A program made the position numbers and the translations under genes. Below the pieces are notes generated by a model, which was not told where the DNA came from, did not search any database, and saw only the letters and a program-made list of their open reading frames with translations. Shown piece after piece: positions 1 through 12,359 of a DNA stretch of 64,000 bases; the stretch's first letter is position 1; each line of letters begins with the position of its first letter. Source of the DNA: Siphonodentalium dalli (Eukaryota > Mollusca > Scaphopoda > Gadilida > Siphonodentaliidae); assembly GCA_032622095.1 (NCBI GenBank), contig CP136069.1, forward strand, positions 89,454,618-89,518,617, given 5' to 3'.

Positions 1-2210
1 TTTAATATATTATATATCATTTATAGCATAAATATCCGAATACGAATGTAATTAAGACAATTAAGAATGTAATACAAATGATACGAATGTAATTACGATA
101 ATTAGACATTAGTATATATAATTACTATAATATAATAATTATATTCATATCATTTGCAGTGCATTCTTCGCAGAACCATAACACCATATGTATAATGGTG
201 ATATGGATTCGTAATTATGATTATTAGACATTTATTTTAGTTGGGAATACGTTGAACTGGTATCGCTATGTTGCTTCAGTGAAAGCTCACACCTTGATGC
301 ACGATTGGGAGTGTCAGGGACGTGACTAGAGGGTCTTGGTTTGGGTGGGTGTCAAACTTCGAATTTCCAACTGTATCCCCCACTTTGGAGCACATTTTTA
401 TCTCAACTTAAGACTTTCCTTTTATTTTGCACACTCTTGAGGTTGAATATTCTGACTGTTACCTGAAACAGGTTTGCAACTGGTTGGAACTCCAACGATA
501 TACCCCCATATATTTGAAAGTATCTGAAATATATGTTGTAAATATAAATGTCTTTCAACTCCGGGTGGAGTGCAAATCACAGGGGTCAGGGAATATATAT
601 GTTTTTAATTTATTATAGTATTTTGAGAAAATAATATGATAAATTAAAACAAAAAATTCCTGGACCCCTGTATTGCAAATTGATTTGCCCAATATTGCCC
701 ACCCGCAATGAAGACACTCTACCCACAATTATACCTGATTATCTTGCGCTTATTATTTCATTATTGTCATTTCAGATGTATGCGGGTATGGAAGGGTCAA
801 TGGAGGATTCAATGATCTTAAAGGACCTTTCTGAAAAGATATTAAAATGCATCCATAATTGCATGTATTTGGCATTATTTTTCGCAATTAGTGGATTTTA
901 ATAACTAAAGCGTCTTTTGAAAAATGTTGTTGTTATTGTTGTTGGAATCTGATTATACGGGGACCACCTGATCGGATTGTCTGCCTTTAATAGGTCATGC
1001 ATGCCGTTTTCGTGCCATTTATATATAATGGCACATCCATATTGTGTTATGACTTACACAAGCCGCATATCAACAATTATTTTGCAAGATTAATTATGCG
1101 AATACATGCATGCCATGGTCAATCTCCCACATCGTAATATGCATACATGATCAACCCACTATTCGAAATTAATTAGGCTGACAACAAACGAATAGTTTTA
1201 ATTATATCCGTACAATAACATGTGAATCACACAGGACTGCATGTACATTCAAATACATATCGATTGGAGTATATAATAGGATATACTATTGGTATATAAC
1301 TGATAATTCCGGAAACACCACACGATAATTGTCATGTTTTAGGCTCCAATAATGCCAATGTGATTAAAATAATAAATACGAACTTGTTTCGATCGTTTTC
1401 ACCTCTGCAATTCCCTAAATCTCTTTTTAAATGTGCACTGGAGCCCTCCAGTCCCGGCGGTCTACGCGCTGGTGCTTATCGAAATACGAACTGGAGCGTC
1501 CACGTGGTGGTGTTAAAATGCATTTTTCTCAGTATTTAGTTGTTTGAGACACCAACGCCAACAACAATCGCACGGCGGAGGTGTTTGTTATAGCAATTGA
1601 TACGGGACATTATTCAGATTATTTCGTTTTCATACACAAAATATCATGTTATTAAGAATTTTCTCGTTACACAATCGGGTTTTGAAGTGATAAATCAGCT
1701 GCTTCTGCATGGTATGGAAATGTGTTCGAATAAATGCGATATATAAATCACAGTTGAAGCATGTTGGTCATTTGTGACCGACGTTCCATAGAATAATGCT
1801 GTTTATAGAGATAATACGTACCATTTTGAATACTTCAGTTTCCTTTTTCACAAAATAATCACAGACGCACCGTCGCATTGTAAACTGCGCACTGGAGCTT
1901 TTATCACAAGCGAACCGCTTCCCACGGAGCAGCTTACCCCCAGTGAACATTCTCGATACCAAATTGCGTTTGAACAAAATATTGATATTTAACACGTTTT
2001 GGGAATTTTGTACTATAGTTGTAAGTGATTAACAATTGTTTTTTGGCAATTGATTGATTCTACGGGGACCATTAAATCGAATTGTGTACCTTTAATTGGC
2101 AAACTGCAAAATAATTTCCTGGAAATATGGAAAACAATAGTCTATTCTCCAAACTAGTTGAAGATTAATAATTTGCACATGCTGTACTTCATCTTGAAAG
2201 ACCTTCAGGC
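1..2210. other. No gene recognised
   Basis: AT-rich DNA without a convincing exon. Two stretches (about 930-1000 and 2040-2100) share a motif of the type ATCGGATTGTGTACCTTTAAT that recurs inverted near 34557-34600, so they are probably ends of an old dispersed element. A minus-strand frame at 1768-1995 ends before a GTACGT donor-like site but resembles no known protein. Confidence 0.5.
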
Positions 2211-2214
2211 TTGA

Positions 2215-2345
2215 GGGGTCATTATTGCAATGCACCAATTACACTGGCGCAGTATGATGCGTTTGGGATTTGAACCCACCACTTAGTCATAGCTCAGATT
2301 GTGATGGTGGTATCCACAGCCTAACTTGGCTGCAGGGACATTTTG
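2215..2345 (-). mobile_element. Possible tRNA-derived SINE head
   Basis: The minus strand carries GGGTTCAAATCCC (2265-2277 region), a good RNA polymerase III B box, preceded by an A-box-like GCAGCCAAGTTAGGCT about 50 nt upstream. The spacing resembles a tRNA-derived SINE. It cannot be folded into an intact tRNA by eye, so a functional tRNA is unlikely. Confidence 0.35.
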
Positions 2346-2394
2346 AGCAGACAAATTACTAAAAATATTTAAAATTTAGACTCCCCCAGTGGTG

Positions 2395-2592
2395 TTAACC
2401 CTTCCATGACTGGAACTTCCCGAAATTTTGCAAAAACCCTGTGCCAATGCATTCTCTAATACTAGTATGTGCGAGCCTCATACATAAGCCTAAAAATATT
2501 TATCTTGGCCTTACCCTGTGGGAGACTCGCAAAAAAAGAGAATACACTGGCACAGGATCTTTAATGCTGCACTGATCAATTACTTAAGCCAG
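2395..2592. repeat. TTAA MITE, family B, copy 1
   Basis: Starts at TTAA (2395-2398) with CCCTTCCATGACTGGAACTT and continues with GTGCCAATGCATTCTCT. The far half carries the inverted counterpart and the GGCACAGGATCTTTAATGC stretch shared with copies at 8670, 32734, 35313 and 47326. The right end is eroded. Confidence 0.65.
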
Positions 2593-2599
2593 GCCACAC

Positions 2600-4087
2600 C
2601 GCTTTCAGAAATGGACAACCAAATGTCACTTTTGCTATCATCGAATTGTTAACAGCAAGAATATGTATATTTTTTTTAACAGTATGATGTCATCTAGTGA
2701 TCATTAGAAATACCTTTGTCATTTTACATTAAAGCAAAGAGTCAAATCACTCGATCATTTCTGCTGTGGACTGGGTGAATCACAGGCAATGTTGCAGCTA
2801 AATTAGAGCATGTATCATGTAAACTCGCTTGATTATAAAAATGAGGAACCTGATGGTTCAATCCCAAAATTCAGATTCCCTCATTTATTCAACCAGATGT
2901 GTGTACCCCAATTTCAATAAATTCCAGGTGACAATAGCGATAATTTGAGTCGATGATGTCTACTGAAAGCGTTCCGGTTAACAGGCTATCGTAAAGTAAA
3001 ATTGAATTATTTAATATAAATTCATTTATGGCTGGAGTCATAAAATGGAGAATTATGCCATTACGAGTTACCATTCTTGAAATCGCATCTGACATGATCT
3101 GTTGCGTGTCTTTTATCGACGGCCGTTCGCGAACAGTATTGAGTTGCAAACAAAACATGTTACCCGCAAAAGAAGGCCCGTTATAACCAATTTGGAAAAA
3201 GGGAGAAAGAAACCAGAGTCATAAAGCGTCAAGTATTTCATAGGGAGTGAGATTGTTCGATGGAAGAGATTGAATGCATCAATCGAAGCTGTGAGCAATG
3301 AACTTCCGGTTCTTCCTGCGACCTGCGTCTTCTCCGGTGTGAAGGTCAAAAACATGGCGCGTAGTTTGAAATCGTAATATTTTTGTTTCCAAGATCAACA
3401 TTTTCTTCGCTAAATTAGGTTTATACGAAACTCATATAACACGAACACAATCTAACTTGAAAGTTATTTCAATGGGAGTAAATAAAAAAAATCGCCTATG
3501 TTTGTGTACAGTACCCCTTTAACAGCATTTTAAAGAGCATAAATTAATATTTAGAAATTTTATTTTATTTAACATCAATAACATACAATAATAATAGTAT
3601 ACATAAATTATCACAATTCAACCACAAACATTCCTGGCATAATTGCCTATTGCACATTAACAATATATGAAGTCTATAAATGTCACGTTGAAAATCATGG
3701 ATGAAGAAATGTATCATCTGTCATTGGTGAAGTTTATGAAATGCATTACATCCTTTGCATGACCACACCCAACGAGGACTTCTATTTTTTGAAATCCCAT
3801 ATATACAATATATGTAGACTGGAGTTAATTATAATCCAAATGGCGATATATTTCTCATTTTGAACATATGTTGAATTCGATCAACTTGTCAGGTTTGACA
3901 TAATTATCAATCACTATGTCATTGGATAAGATTCCAATTACCAGTATGTTTGGTTTACTGTCCTGAATATACTCAAAATGAGGGGAAGCAGTCTGCCTAA
4001 AGCAAACATTCAAACAGACATTTTTATAGGTAATATATCACATTTGAGGTTAATTTCCCACAAAGTCAAATATCTGTTAATTTAAAG
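2600..4087. other. No gene recognised
   Basis: No convincing exon. A minus-strand frame beginning ATGTTTTTGACC near 3355 is open for 80 codons and comes close to a donor-like CGG|GTAACA at about 3169. It has no recognisable homology, so it is not called as a gene. Confidence 0.4.
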
Positions 4088-6396
4088 ATGGTGTATCTCT
4101 TCCCTGAACCTCTATAAATTTGGGGTGTAAAATATAAATAAGGAAGGGAATCGAGTATAAAGCCTGGTAAATATCTCTATCACGGAGAAATTCTGATATA
4201 AATAGTAGTAACTTTTAGTAAAGTTCATTCCAATTAGAATCCTGGGACGTCCGTAATACCATGGGTTGATTAATTAAGACTTTTAAATTTTGTTGCTACA
4301 GAATTTAGGAGTGTTAATTTACAAACAAAACAATTCGGAGAACCCAGTCAACAGGAGCTTCTGTCACTAGAAACTATTTTATTCCACAATCTTGGACTGG
4401 AAATGTTACAATTTTTAGAACATTCAGACATTCTTGATTGAAAATCCAAATTATAAAAACACTTTTAAGTGAAATATTTGCAATACAGATGTTTCTATTT
4501 TTGGCAAATATTAGTGCAGACATGTCTTCAAAAGTAGTTTTATGGAAAATGTGTTAGGTCTGTTTTATACATCAATCTAAACACACGCCATGCCAGGCAT
4601 TTCAGTGGAAAAATGGCAAAGTGCAAGAAAGCATGTGTGAGGCTCGACGTATACACTGGCTCATAAAGTTTTCCCTGTATAATGTCTGGTCCAGACGTGC
4701 TACAATGATCTAACAGGCACGCTGATTTATATGACATACCAGACACGGGTCGTGCTAAGATGATTATGGGATAATCACTCCCAATTAGGGACCTCTTTGG
4801 AGGAGAGCATGCGCAATTTGAAGTTTTAGCGAGATTGCATCATCCCGGGATAGTCCTAATGCGACCCGTGTCTGGCACGTCGTATAAAACAATGTCGGGC
4901 CACAGACGTGTTGACTCTTGACCATTGTTGATATACATTGAAGGCTATGGTATAGTACTACTGTGACACGCATCATGGACATGAATATATATACATCGCT
5001 GCATGCATGTATTGACTGACAAAGGACGTTTCAAGAAATTTGTGAATAAATATATTGCAGAGATTTATACCGGTACGAAGGATTCAGGGAAGATGAATGA
5101 CAGGTTCCAAATTTTGAAACCACTGGAAGCATTTCCGAGATTGTAGAAGTATTATAAAGATACAAGGAGGGCCATTTTATAGTGCATTGTCAGAGGACAC
5201 TATCATGGGCATTCACGGCATATTTTCCCAATGAAAATGGCAGAGGGCAATTTGTATCAAAAATGCTCAAACACATGTAATGAAACGCATGCCAGAGACG
5301 TGCTAATGTCGAGCCAGGCGAAGACAGCATGACCTGTGTTTGACACAACATTTAAAATTGGCCTTACATTGATTTTTGTTAGAAGAATTAAGAAATAGAC
5401 CATCTTTAATATTTCTTTTATAGCCGGTGCCTGAACAAATGTGAGCCAAAATATTATATGTAATTTAAATATATCAATGGCTGGAAATTAAGATAGATCA
5501 GTTTTTGTGGATTTTGTCATTATATCTGATATGGAACAATAGTCAATACTTGCCTCAAGTCAATGAAACCAACTAAAAACAGCACAATAACTCCCCCATT
5601 CAATGCTAAAATGATATAAAGGTCCAACAAAAACATAAATATTTTGTCATTGGAATCTGTCCGTCACTCCGAGGTGCAATCTGAAGCCTCATACAGATAC
5701 AAAATGCCAACTGTAACAACGTACAGGGAGCATTTTCCACTGTATAAACTCAACATGAAATGGTTATCAACATTATTGTCATGGAATGTACAACAGTTGT
5801 GGAATAATAATGACGACAAGCCTGCAGAAGTGTGTCTGTCATTTGCAGAATGAGGATCCCATAGGGTAAATTTAGTGACGTCATCCGCTAGCATCACCAA
5901 ATTCACCCTCTGGGAACATCATTTGGCTATGGCCTCAACTGCTATGGGAGATCATATTGAAGTTCCCCAGTTGAAAATGGTGATATTCCCCCATTAGTCA
6001 CCTTGATTATGCATTGTATCATCTGTAAATTAAGGGATATAAAACTGAACAGAAGGGAAAAAGTAACGAAAAACAAATCTAATTTGAGACTATAGACACT
6101 TCCCAGAAGATGAGACCTATGCAGAATGAGGTCCCCAGAGGGTGAATTGGTGATGCTAGCCTACTTAGCGGAATAGCGTCCCTAAATTCACCCTCTGGGG
6201 ACCTCATTCTGCAAATGACAAGACACTATTTGCAGGCTTGAATGACTACACAAGGCATGGAGACATGTATGCCAACATAAACTACCAAAGAGACAATACC
6301 GTAACACCAATCACATCATTTAATTTGTAAGATTGATATACGGTACATCAATGTGACGTTTTAACACTTACATGCATGGAGCTGAAATTTAGCGAA
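4088..6396. repeat. 2309-bp direct tandem duplication, unit 1
   Basis: Every base from 4088 has its counterpart 2309 bases further on, with only a few single-base differences visible (for example AGGCTCGACG against AGGTTCGACG). The unit contains a foldback element at 5832-6232, inverted GACACGGGTCG motifs near 4742 and 4862, and at its right edge the first ~36 bases of a family B MITE. Small open frames inside it are repeated simply because the DNA is repeated. Confidence 0.95.
5832..6232. repeat. Foldback element, family C, copy 1
   Basis: About 400 bp bounded by TGTCATTTGCAGAATGAGG and CCTCATTCTGCAAATGACA. Each end is itself a short hairpin (for example 6132-6215). The internal part is shared, in opposite orientation, with the copy at 11606-11992. 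Confidence 0.75.
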
Positions 6397-8705
6397 ATGG
6401 TGTATCTCTTCCCTGAACCTCTATAAATTTGGGGTGTAAAATATAAATAAGGAAGGGAATCGAGTATAAAGCCTGGTAAATATCTCTATCACGGAGAAAT
6501 TCTGATATAAATAGTAGTAACTTTTAGTAAAGTTCATTCCAATTAGAATCCTGGGACGTCCGTAATACCATGGGTTGATTAATTAAGACTTTTAAATTTT
6601 GTTGCTACAGAATTTAGGAGTGTTAATTTACAAACAAAACAATTCGGAGAACCCAGTCAACAGGAGCTTCTGTCACTAGAAACTATTTTATTCCACAATC
6701 TTGGACTGGAAATGTTACAATTTTTAGAACATTCAGACATTCTTGATTGAAAATCCAAATTATAAAAACACTTTTAAGTGAAATATTTGCAATACAGATG
6801 TTTCTATTTTTGGCAAATATTAGTGCAGACATGTCTTCAAAAGTAGTTTTATGGAAAATGTGTTAGGTCTGTTTTATACATCAATCTAAACACACGCCAT
6901 GCCAGGCATTTCAGTGGAAAAATGGCAAAGTGCAAGAAAGCATGTGTGAGGTTCGACGTATACACTGGCTCATAAAGTTTTCCCTGTATAATGTCTGGTC
7001 CGGACGTGCTACAATGATCTAACAGGCACGCTGATTTATATGACATACCAGACACGGGTCGTGCTAAGATGATTATGGGATAATCACTCCCAATTAGGGA
7101 CCTCTTTGGAGGAGAGCATGCGCAATTTGAAGTTTTAGCGAGATTGCATCATCCCGGGATAGTCCTAATGCGACCCGTGTCTGGCACGTCGTATAAAACA
7201 ATGTCGGGCCACAGACGTGTTGACTCTTGACCATTGTTGATATACATTGAAGGCTATGGTATAGTACTACTGTGACACGCATCATGGACATGAATATATA
7301 TACATCGCTGCATGCATGTATTGACTGACAAAGGACGTTTCAAGAAATTTGTGAATAAATATATTGCAGAGATTTATACCGGTACGAAGGATTCAGGGAA
7401 GATGAATGACAGGTTCCCAATTTTGAAACCACTAGAAGCATTTCCGAGATTGTAGAAGTATTATAAAGATACAAGGAGGGCCATTTTATAGTGCATTGTC
7501 AGAGGACACTATCATGGGCATTCACGGCATATTTTCCCAATGAAAATGGCAGAGGGCAATTTGTATCAAAAATGCTCAAACACATGTAATGAAACGCATG
7601 CCAGAGACGTGCTAATGTCGAGCCAGTCGAAGACAGCATGACCTGTGTTTGACACAACATTTAAAATTGGCCTTACATTGATTTTTGTTAGAAGAATTAA
7701 GAAATAGACCATCTTTAATATTTCTTTTATAGCCGGTGCCTGAACAAATGTGAGCCAAAATATTATATGTAATTTAAATATATCAATGGCTGGAAATTAA
7801 GATAGATCAGTTTTTGTGGATTTTGTCATTATATCTGATATGGAACAATAGTCAATACTTGCCTCAAGTCAATGAAACCAACTAAAAACAGCACAATAAC
7901 TCCCCCATTCAATGCTAAAATGATATAAAGGTCCAACAAAAACATAAATATTTTGTCATTGGAATCTGTCCGTCACTCCGAGGTGCAATCTGAAGCCTCA
8001 TACAGATACAAAATGCCAACTGTAACAACGTACAGGGAGCATTTTCCACTGTATAAACTCAACATGAAATGGTTATCAACATTATTGTCATGGAATGTAC
8101 AACAGTTGTGGAATAATAATGACGACAAGCCTGCAGAAGTGTGTCTGTCATTTGCAGAATGAGGATCCCATAGGGTAAATTTAGTGACGTCATCCGCTAG
8201 CATCACCAAATTCACCCTCTGGGAACATCATTTGGCTATGGCCTCAACTGCTATGGGAGATCATATTGAAGTTCCCCAGTTGAAAATGGTGATATTCCCC
8301 CATTAGTCACCTTGATTATGCATTGTATCATCTGTAAATTAAGGGATATAAAACTGAACAGAAGGGAAAAATTAACGAAAAACAAATCTAATTTGAGACT
8401 ATAGACACTTCCCAGAAGATGAGACCTATGCAGAATGAGGTCCCCAGAGGGTGAATTGGTGATGCTAGCCTACTTAGCGGAATAGCGTCCCTAAATTCAC
8501 CCTCTGGGGACCTCATTCTGCAAATGACAAGACACTATTTGCAGGCTTGAATGACTACACAAGGCATGGAGACATGTATGCCAACATAAACTACCAAAGA
8601 GACAATACCGTAACACCAATCACATCATTTAATTTGTAAGATTGATATACGGTACATCAATGTGACGTTTTAACACTTACATGCATGGAGCTGAAATTTA
8701 GCGAA
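6397..8705. repeat. 2309-bp direct tandem duplication, unit 2
   Basis: Second copy, joined directly to unit 1 at 6396/6397 with no filler. The very low divergence points to a recent event or to an assembly duplication. In this copy the family B MITE at the right edge continues past the unit boundary, while in unit 1 it is cut. Confidence 0.95.
8141..8541. repeat. Foldback element, family C, copy 2
   Basis: Identical in layout to 5832-6232; present because the 2309-bp unit is duplicated. Confidence 0.75.
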
Positions 8706-8905
8706 AACTCTGCCAATGCATTATCTATTTTATGTGAGTCTACCATAGGAAGCCTTGCATATATAAGATAATACATTGGCCTAACAATATTTACCTTGAC
8801 CTTGTAAGCCAGAGTATTCTATGGGAGACTCGCATAAATAAGAGAATGCACTGGCACATGATCATTAATGCTGCACCAGCACAGTTCCCGCCATGAAAGG
8901 GATAA
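8670..8905. repeat. TTAA MITE, family B, copy 2
   Basis: Begins at TTAA (8670-8673) and runs through GGAGCT, GCGAAAAC and GCCAATGCATTATCT to the inverted end CCATGAAAGGGAT. The right TTAA has decayed to ATAA. The left 36 bases lie inside the tandem unit and the rest outside it, so the duplication breakpoint falls within this MITE. Confidence 0.7.
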
Positions 8906-9044
8906 TGGACTAAATTGATGATTTTCTAGTTAAAATGATGGGACAATCGGAAAGGATTTAAAAGAAGAGTTAACGGGAACAGAACATTAGGAGACAAGGG
9001 TGACCTGTAGACGGTTTACTGTGAAATGCTCAGATGGTAAGCAG

Positions 9045-9250
9045 ACAGTAATGCCCTAAATAATCGACTCCTTAACCACAGCAGAATTATGGGTAATTTT
9101 TCAGGATTTAGTCGGAAATGTGGCTTGTTGCCATTCATCTGAAAGCTCTCTGATGATGAATGTCAACAAGCCACATTTCAGACTAAATCCTGAAAAATTA
9201 CCCATAATTCTGCTGTGGTTAAGGAGTTGATTATTTAGGGCATTACTGTA
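9045..9250. repeat. Foldback MITE, family A, copy 1
   Basis: Nearly perfect palindrome. The left arm starts ACAGTAATGCCCTAAATAAT and includes CTCCTTAACCACAGCAGAAT; the right arm is its reverse complement. Related copies are at 36928, 40219 and 54838. Confidence 0.85.
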
Positions 9251-9315
9251 TGAAGAGATTGATGTTCATTCAGGTGGGCGATTGTATATTCCGTAGGGCT
9301 ACTATATGGGAGTGA

Positions 9316-9513
9316 CTATGAATCTGGTCCCGTTGCAGGTTCTCTAGCGAGTATTACACCAGCAGAAACAGCTTCCTTCTCCAAAGCAGCTAGTTGTCTG
9401 TAACGATAGATATGAATTGTTTTGCTAGTAAATGTGAGCAGCGAAAAAAGGGCAGCAAAAAAGATTAAATACTGATCAGGGTCAATTCTGAATAATATAT
9501 TATACCAGTCCAT
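9316..9513 (-). CDS. Possible 65-aa single-pass membrane protein
   Basis: An intact frame from ATG at 9513 to TAG. The order is a short N-terminus (MDWYNILFRIDPDQ), one hydrophobic segment at residues ~15-30 (YLIFFAALFSLLTFTS), a basic stretch KTIHIYRYRQ, an amphipathic part LAALEKEAV and a polar tail. This hydrophobic-then-basic layout is typical of small membrane proteins and unlike the other chance frames nearby. No family was recognised. It lies between two MITEs, with no clear promoter or polyadenylation signal, and could be a chance frame or one exon of a larger gene. Confidence 0.3.
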   Translation of the reverse strand: MDWYNILFRIDPDQYLIFFAALFSLLTFTSKTIHIYRYRQLAALEKEAVSAGVILAREPATGPDS

Positions 9514-9643
9514 ATATGGCAAAACGTACACTGTAACTTGTTACTGATTTTCATTAGACATATATATATATGGAACAGAAATAAGACATATAAAATTGAA
9601 AAGCTAACAGAACAAGAAAAAGAGTTGCTTTTTAATTTTGACA

Positions 9644-10122
9644 TACTGTGAATGGCTTTAATTTCGTTGGTATCAATTTTCGTGGTTCAGCCATTTATAA
9701 CTTTTTCATGGGTTCGTAAATTTGTGGTTCCGCCGGTGCTAAATATCACCTCCAAATCCCCAATAATAACAATCAAATCCAACTAATAGAAGTGTAGACA
9801 CCTCGACGAGCCGTGGGTAATTGCGCATCCGCACTGCAGGCGTAATTAACACGTCGCGTGTACAAGCTTTTGTTGCCGGCTATCGAGATATTAATGACGG
9901 GATTGTATTAAGCTTGAATAAGCTAGGTGAAAGTACTCGCTTCTCAAGACTGGGGATTATTTACTGAAGCCAACATCTATTAGTCTGCACCATATAAAAT
10001 ACAAACCCAAATGGTCAACTGCATAATGCAAATACGTCTCTTAAAAGCTGGTTAAAAAGTGGTAAGATTTCCACGAAAACCACGAAAATTGGACCACCAC
10101 GAATAAATGTACGTTTACAGTA
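9644..10122. repeat. MITE with TA target-site duplication
   Basis: Left end TA-CTGTGAATGGCTTTAATTT (9644 on), right end, read inverted, TA-CTGTAAACGTACATTTATT (10122 back). Both arms also share AATTTTCGTGGT. The TA flanks fit a Tc1/mariner-type non-autonomous element. Confidence 0.65.
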
Positions 10123-10308
10123 ATTACATCTTGAACAGACAATATTTATCATGCATGGATCGAACTATTGCTATTACAGTCCTTCAAGTTTGAGGCACAC
10201 ATCAGCATGCCTGGAATTGAAAAGTAGTGCACAAAAAGATGTGTGCCTTGCGATCTATGTTCAGTTGACACAATAATTGACAGAGAAAACACAGCATGGA
10301 ATTGGCAG

Positions 10309-10556
10309 GCCTTTCTATACTAAATGGATTCTCCGAGTCAGATAAAAAGTGTACATAGGAATGGTCTATTATTGAATTGCAGGGATGTACAGGTAATATA
10401 AGCAGTTGACAGATAAATAAAAGTAGAGAAAGAGTCCTATTTATTGAGGGAAATGCTTAGATGATAAGTTCAACAAACGACCTATGTTTGTTGAACTTAA
10501 TATCCGAACATTTCCTATGGGATAACTACTTGTCAATGATGCTTTAGTATAGAAAG
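10309..10556. repeat. Short MITE with CCTTTCTATACTAAA ends
   Basis: CCTTTCTATACTAAA at about 10309 is inverted at about 10542-10556. Inside lies a second hairpin, AAGTTCAACAAAC against GTTTGTTGAACTT (10468-10500). Non-coding. Confidence 0.55.
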
Positions 10557-10559
10557 GGT

Positions 10560-11560
10560 TAAACGATCCGCCAGTCCACCACAGTACAGGTTTCAAATGT
10601 TATCTCCATCATGTCGTCGCTTCAGTGCTAAAATGTTCTATATCCATTTTGGTGGGAAAATGAGATAACGGTATCATTCGATTTGGCATGGTATTTTCTA
10701 TCCGAAAAAAACACAAGATTATTGATATAGCATATATATGTATCATATATGAATGAGAGGCTATGGAAATATGTTACATCTCCCTAATTAGTATTTATGT
10801 CAGTGCTATATTGTTCAATCTCCACTGTGGACCAATGAATTAATTTATTTTGTATGATGTGATCGCATAAATTCAGAGTTATAATGTTCTATCTCAAACC
10901 GACAATGGTAAGCAATGTGAACTAATGGTCGTCAATGTGTCTGGCTGGAAAGAGTGTTTTCATACTCTTATATGTGAAAATCATAATTCTAGCGGAATTC
11001 TTTGCTTAAAATAGCACAGGAAATTACATGATGTGCGAGTTTTGTTCTTTTTAATGATTTAAAAACTGAAAAGCCACTTTAGCACTCACTAGAAAAGCAT
11101 AATTGTTCAGCAAAGTGTTCTATCTCCAAATATATGTCAACGAATTACAAGGATAATACTGACATTTAAAAGCTGAACAATTTAAACAGATTAGTTTTTT
11201 GTATCCTTTGATCAAATGAAAACAACATAAGGTGAAAATAAAGCAGACATATTTGAAAACCAGCTGGTCAAATTTCCAAATTGAGCTACCCACAAAAATA
11301 TACCACCGATGCGACAATGTTTATTTCAACTCTTTAATCAAGAAGTTCAGTATTGTAATTATAGCAATAAAAGTGAAAGAGACAACAATCTTCAGCATTC
11401 ATTACATGTATGTGCCTGATGCAAAATGGTGGCATCATTTGATGTATTTTTGTGCTCAACGCTGTGTTTGGTATTTTTATTAACAGCAAGCTGGGTGTCA
11501 TTCGGTTGTCAATGTCTGCATCAATGTATCGATTGAATAAAATAATTTATTAAAATGTCA
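10560..11560. other. No gene recognised
   Basis: AT-rich DNA. The phrases 'TGTTCTATCTCC' and 'GTGCTA' recur several times (about 10631, 10812, 10887, 11117), suggesting a degenerate repeat of roughly 100-200 bp. No supported exon. Confidence 0.4.
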
Positions 11561-11605
11561 GACAGTGATACAGATGACGTCAGTGATGCCAACCAAGACT
11601 GGAAA

Positions 11606-11992
11606 TAATGTGTCTGTCATTTGCAGAATGAGGTCCCCAGAGGATGAATTTAGTGACACTATCCCGCTAAGCAGGCTAGCATCACCAAATTCAACCTCAT
11701 TCTGCTTAGGCCTCATCTTCTGGGAAGTATCTATAGTATCAAATTATCTACTTTTTCCCTTCTGTTCAGTTTCTATATCCCCTAATTTGCAGACAATAAA
11801 ATGAATAATCGAGGTGACTAATGGGGGAACATCACCAACTTCAACTGGGGAACTTCGATCTGGTCCAAGGACTGCCATATCAGTTGAGGCCCAAGCAGAA
11901 TGATGTTCCCAGAGGGTGAATTGGGTGATGCTAAATATAGCAACACTAAATTTACCCTCTGGGAACCTCATTCTGCAAATGACAGACACCAT
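11606..11992. repeat. Foldback element, family C, copy 3
   Basis: TGTCTGTCATTTGCAGAATG at the left and its inverted form at about 11973-11992, with further inverted arms between. The middle part (TTTTTCCCTTCTGTTCAGTT) is the reverse complement of the middle of the 5832 copy. Confidence 0.7.
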
Positions 11993-12359
11993 ATTTGCAG
12001 GTTTGATGCCGACATGGGCTCTAATGTATGGTATATACAGTCAATTTCAGTTAATTGCATATCGTTTAAATGCCTATTTCGGTCATTTGCATAAAATATG
12101 CATGCACCAAACCATTTTCTCATAAAAAGACTATTTTCTAATCGTTTATTTGCATAAGGGTCGGACTCTATTCCGTTTTTATGCATACGAAAATCGCCAA
12201 AAATGTTGATGAGAAGGGGTAAAAAGTCACCTCATGATGTCGAAATTATAGCAATTTGTAAAAATATTTACCTTGAAAAACGTATTTTATGGGAAAACTT
12301 AATACAAAGTTGTTGAAGATGACCATCGCGAGAGCGAAGACGGCAATTTTCAATTTCAT

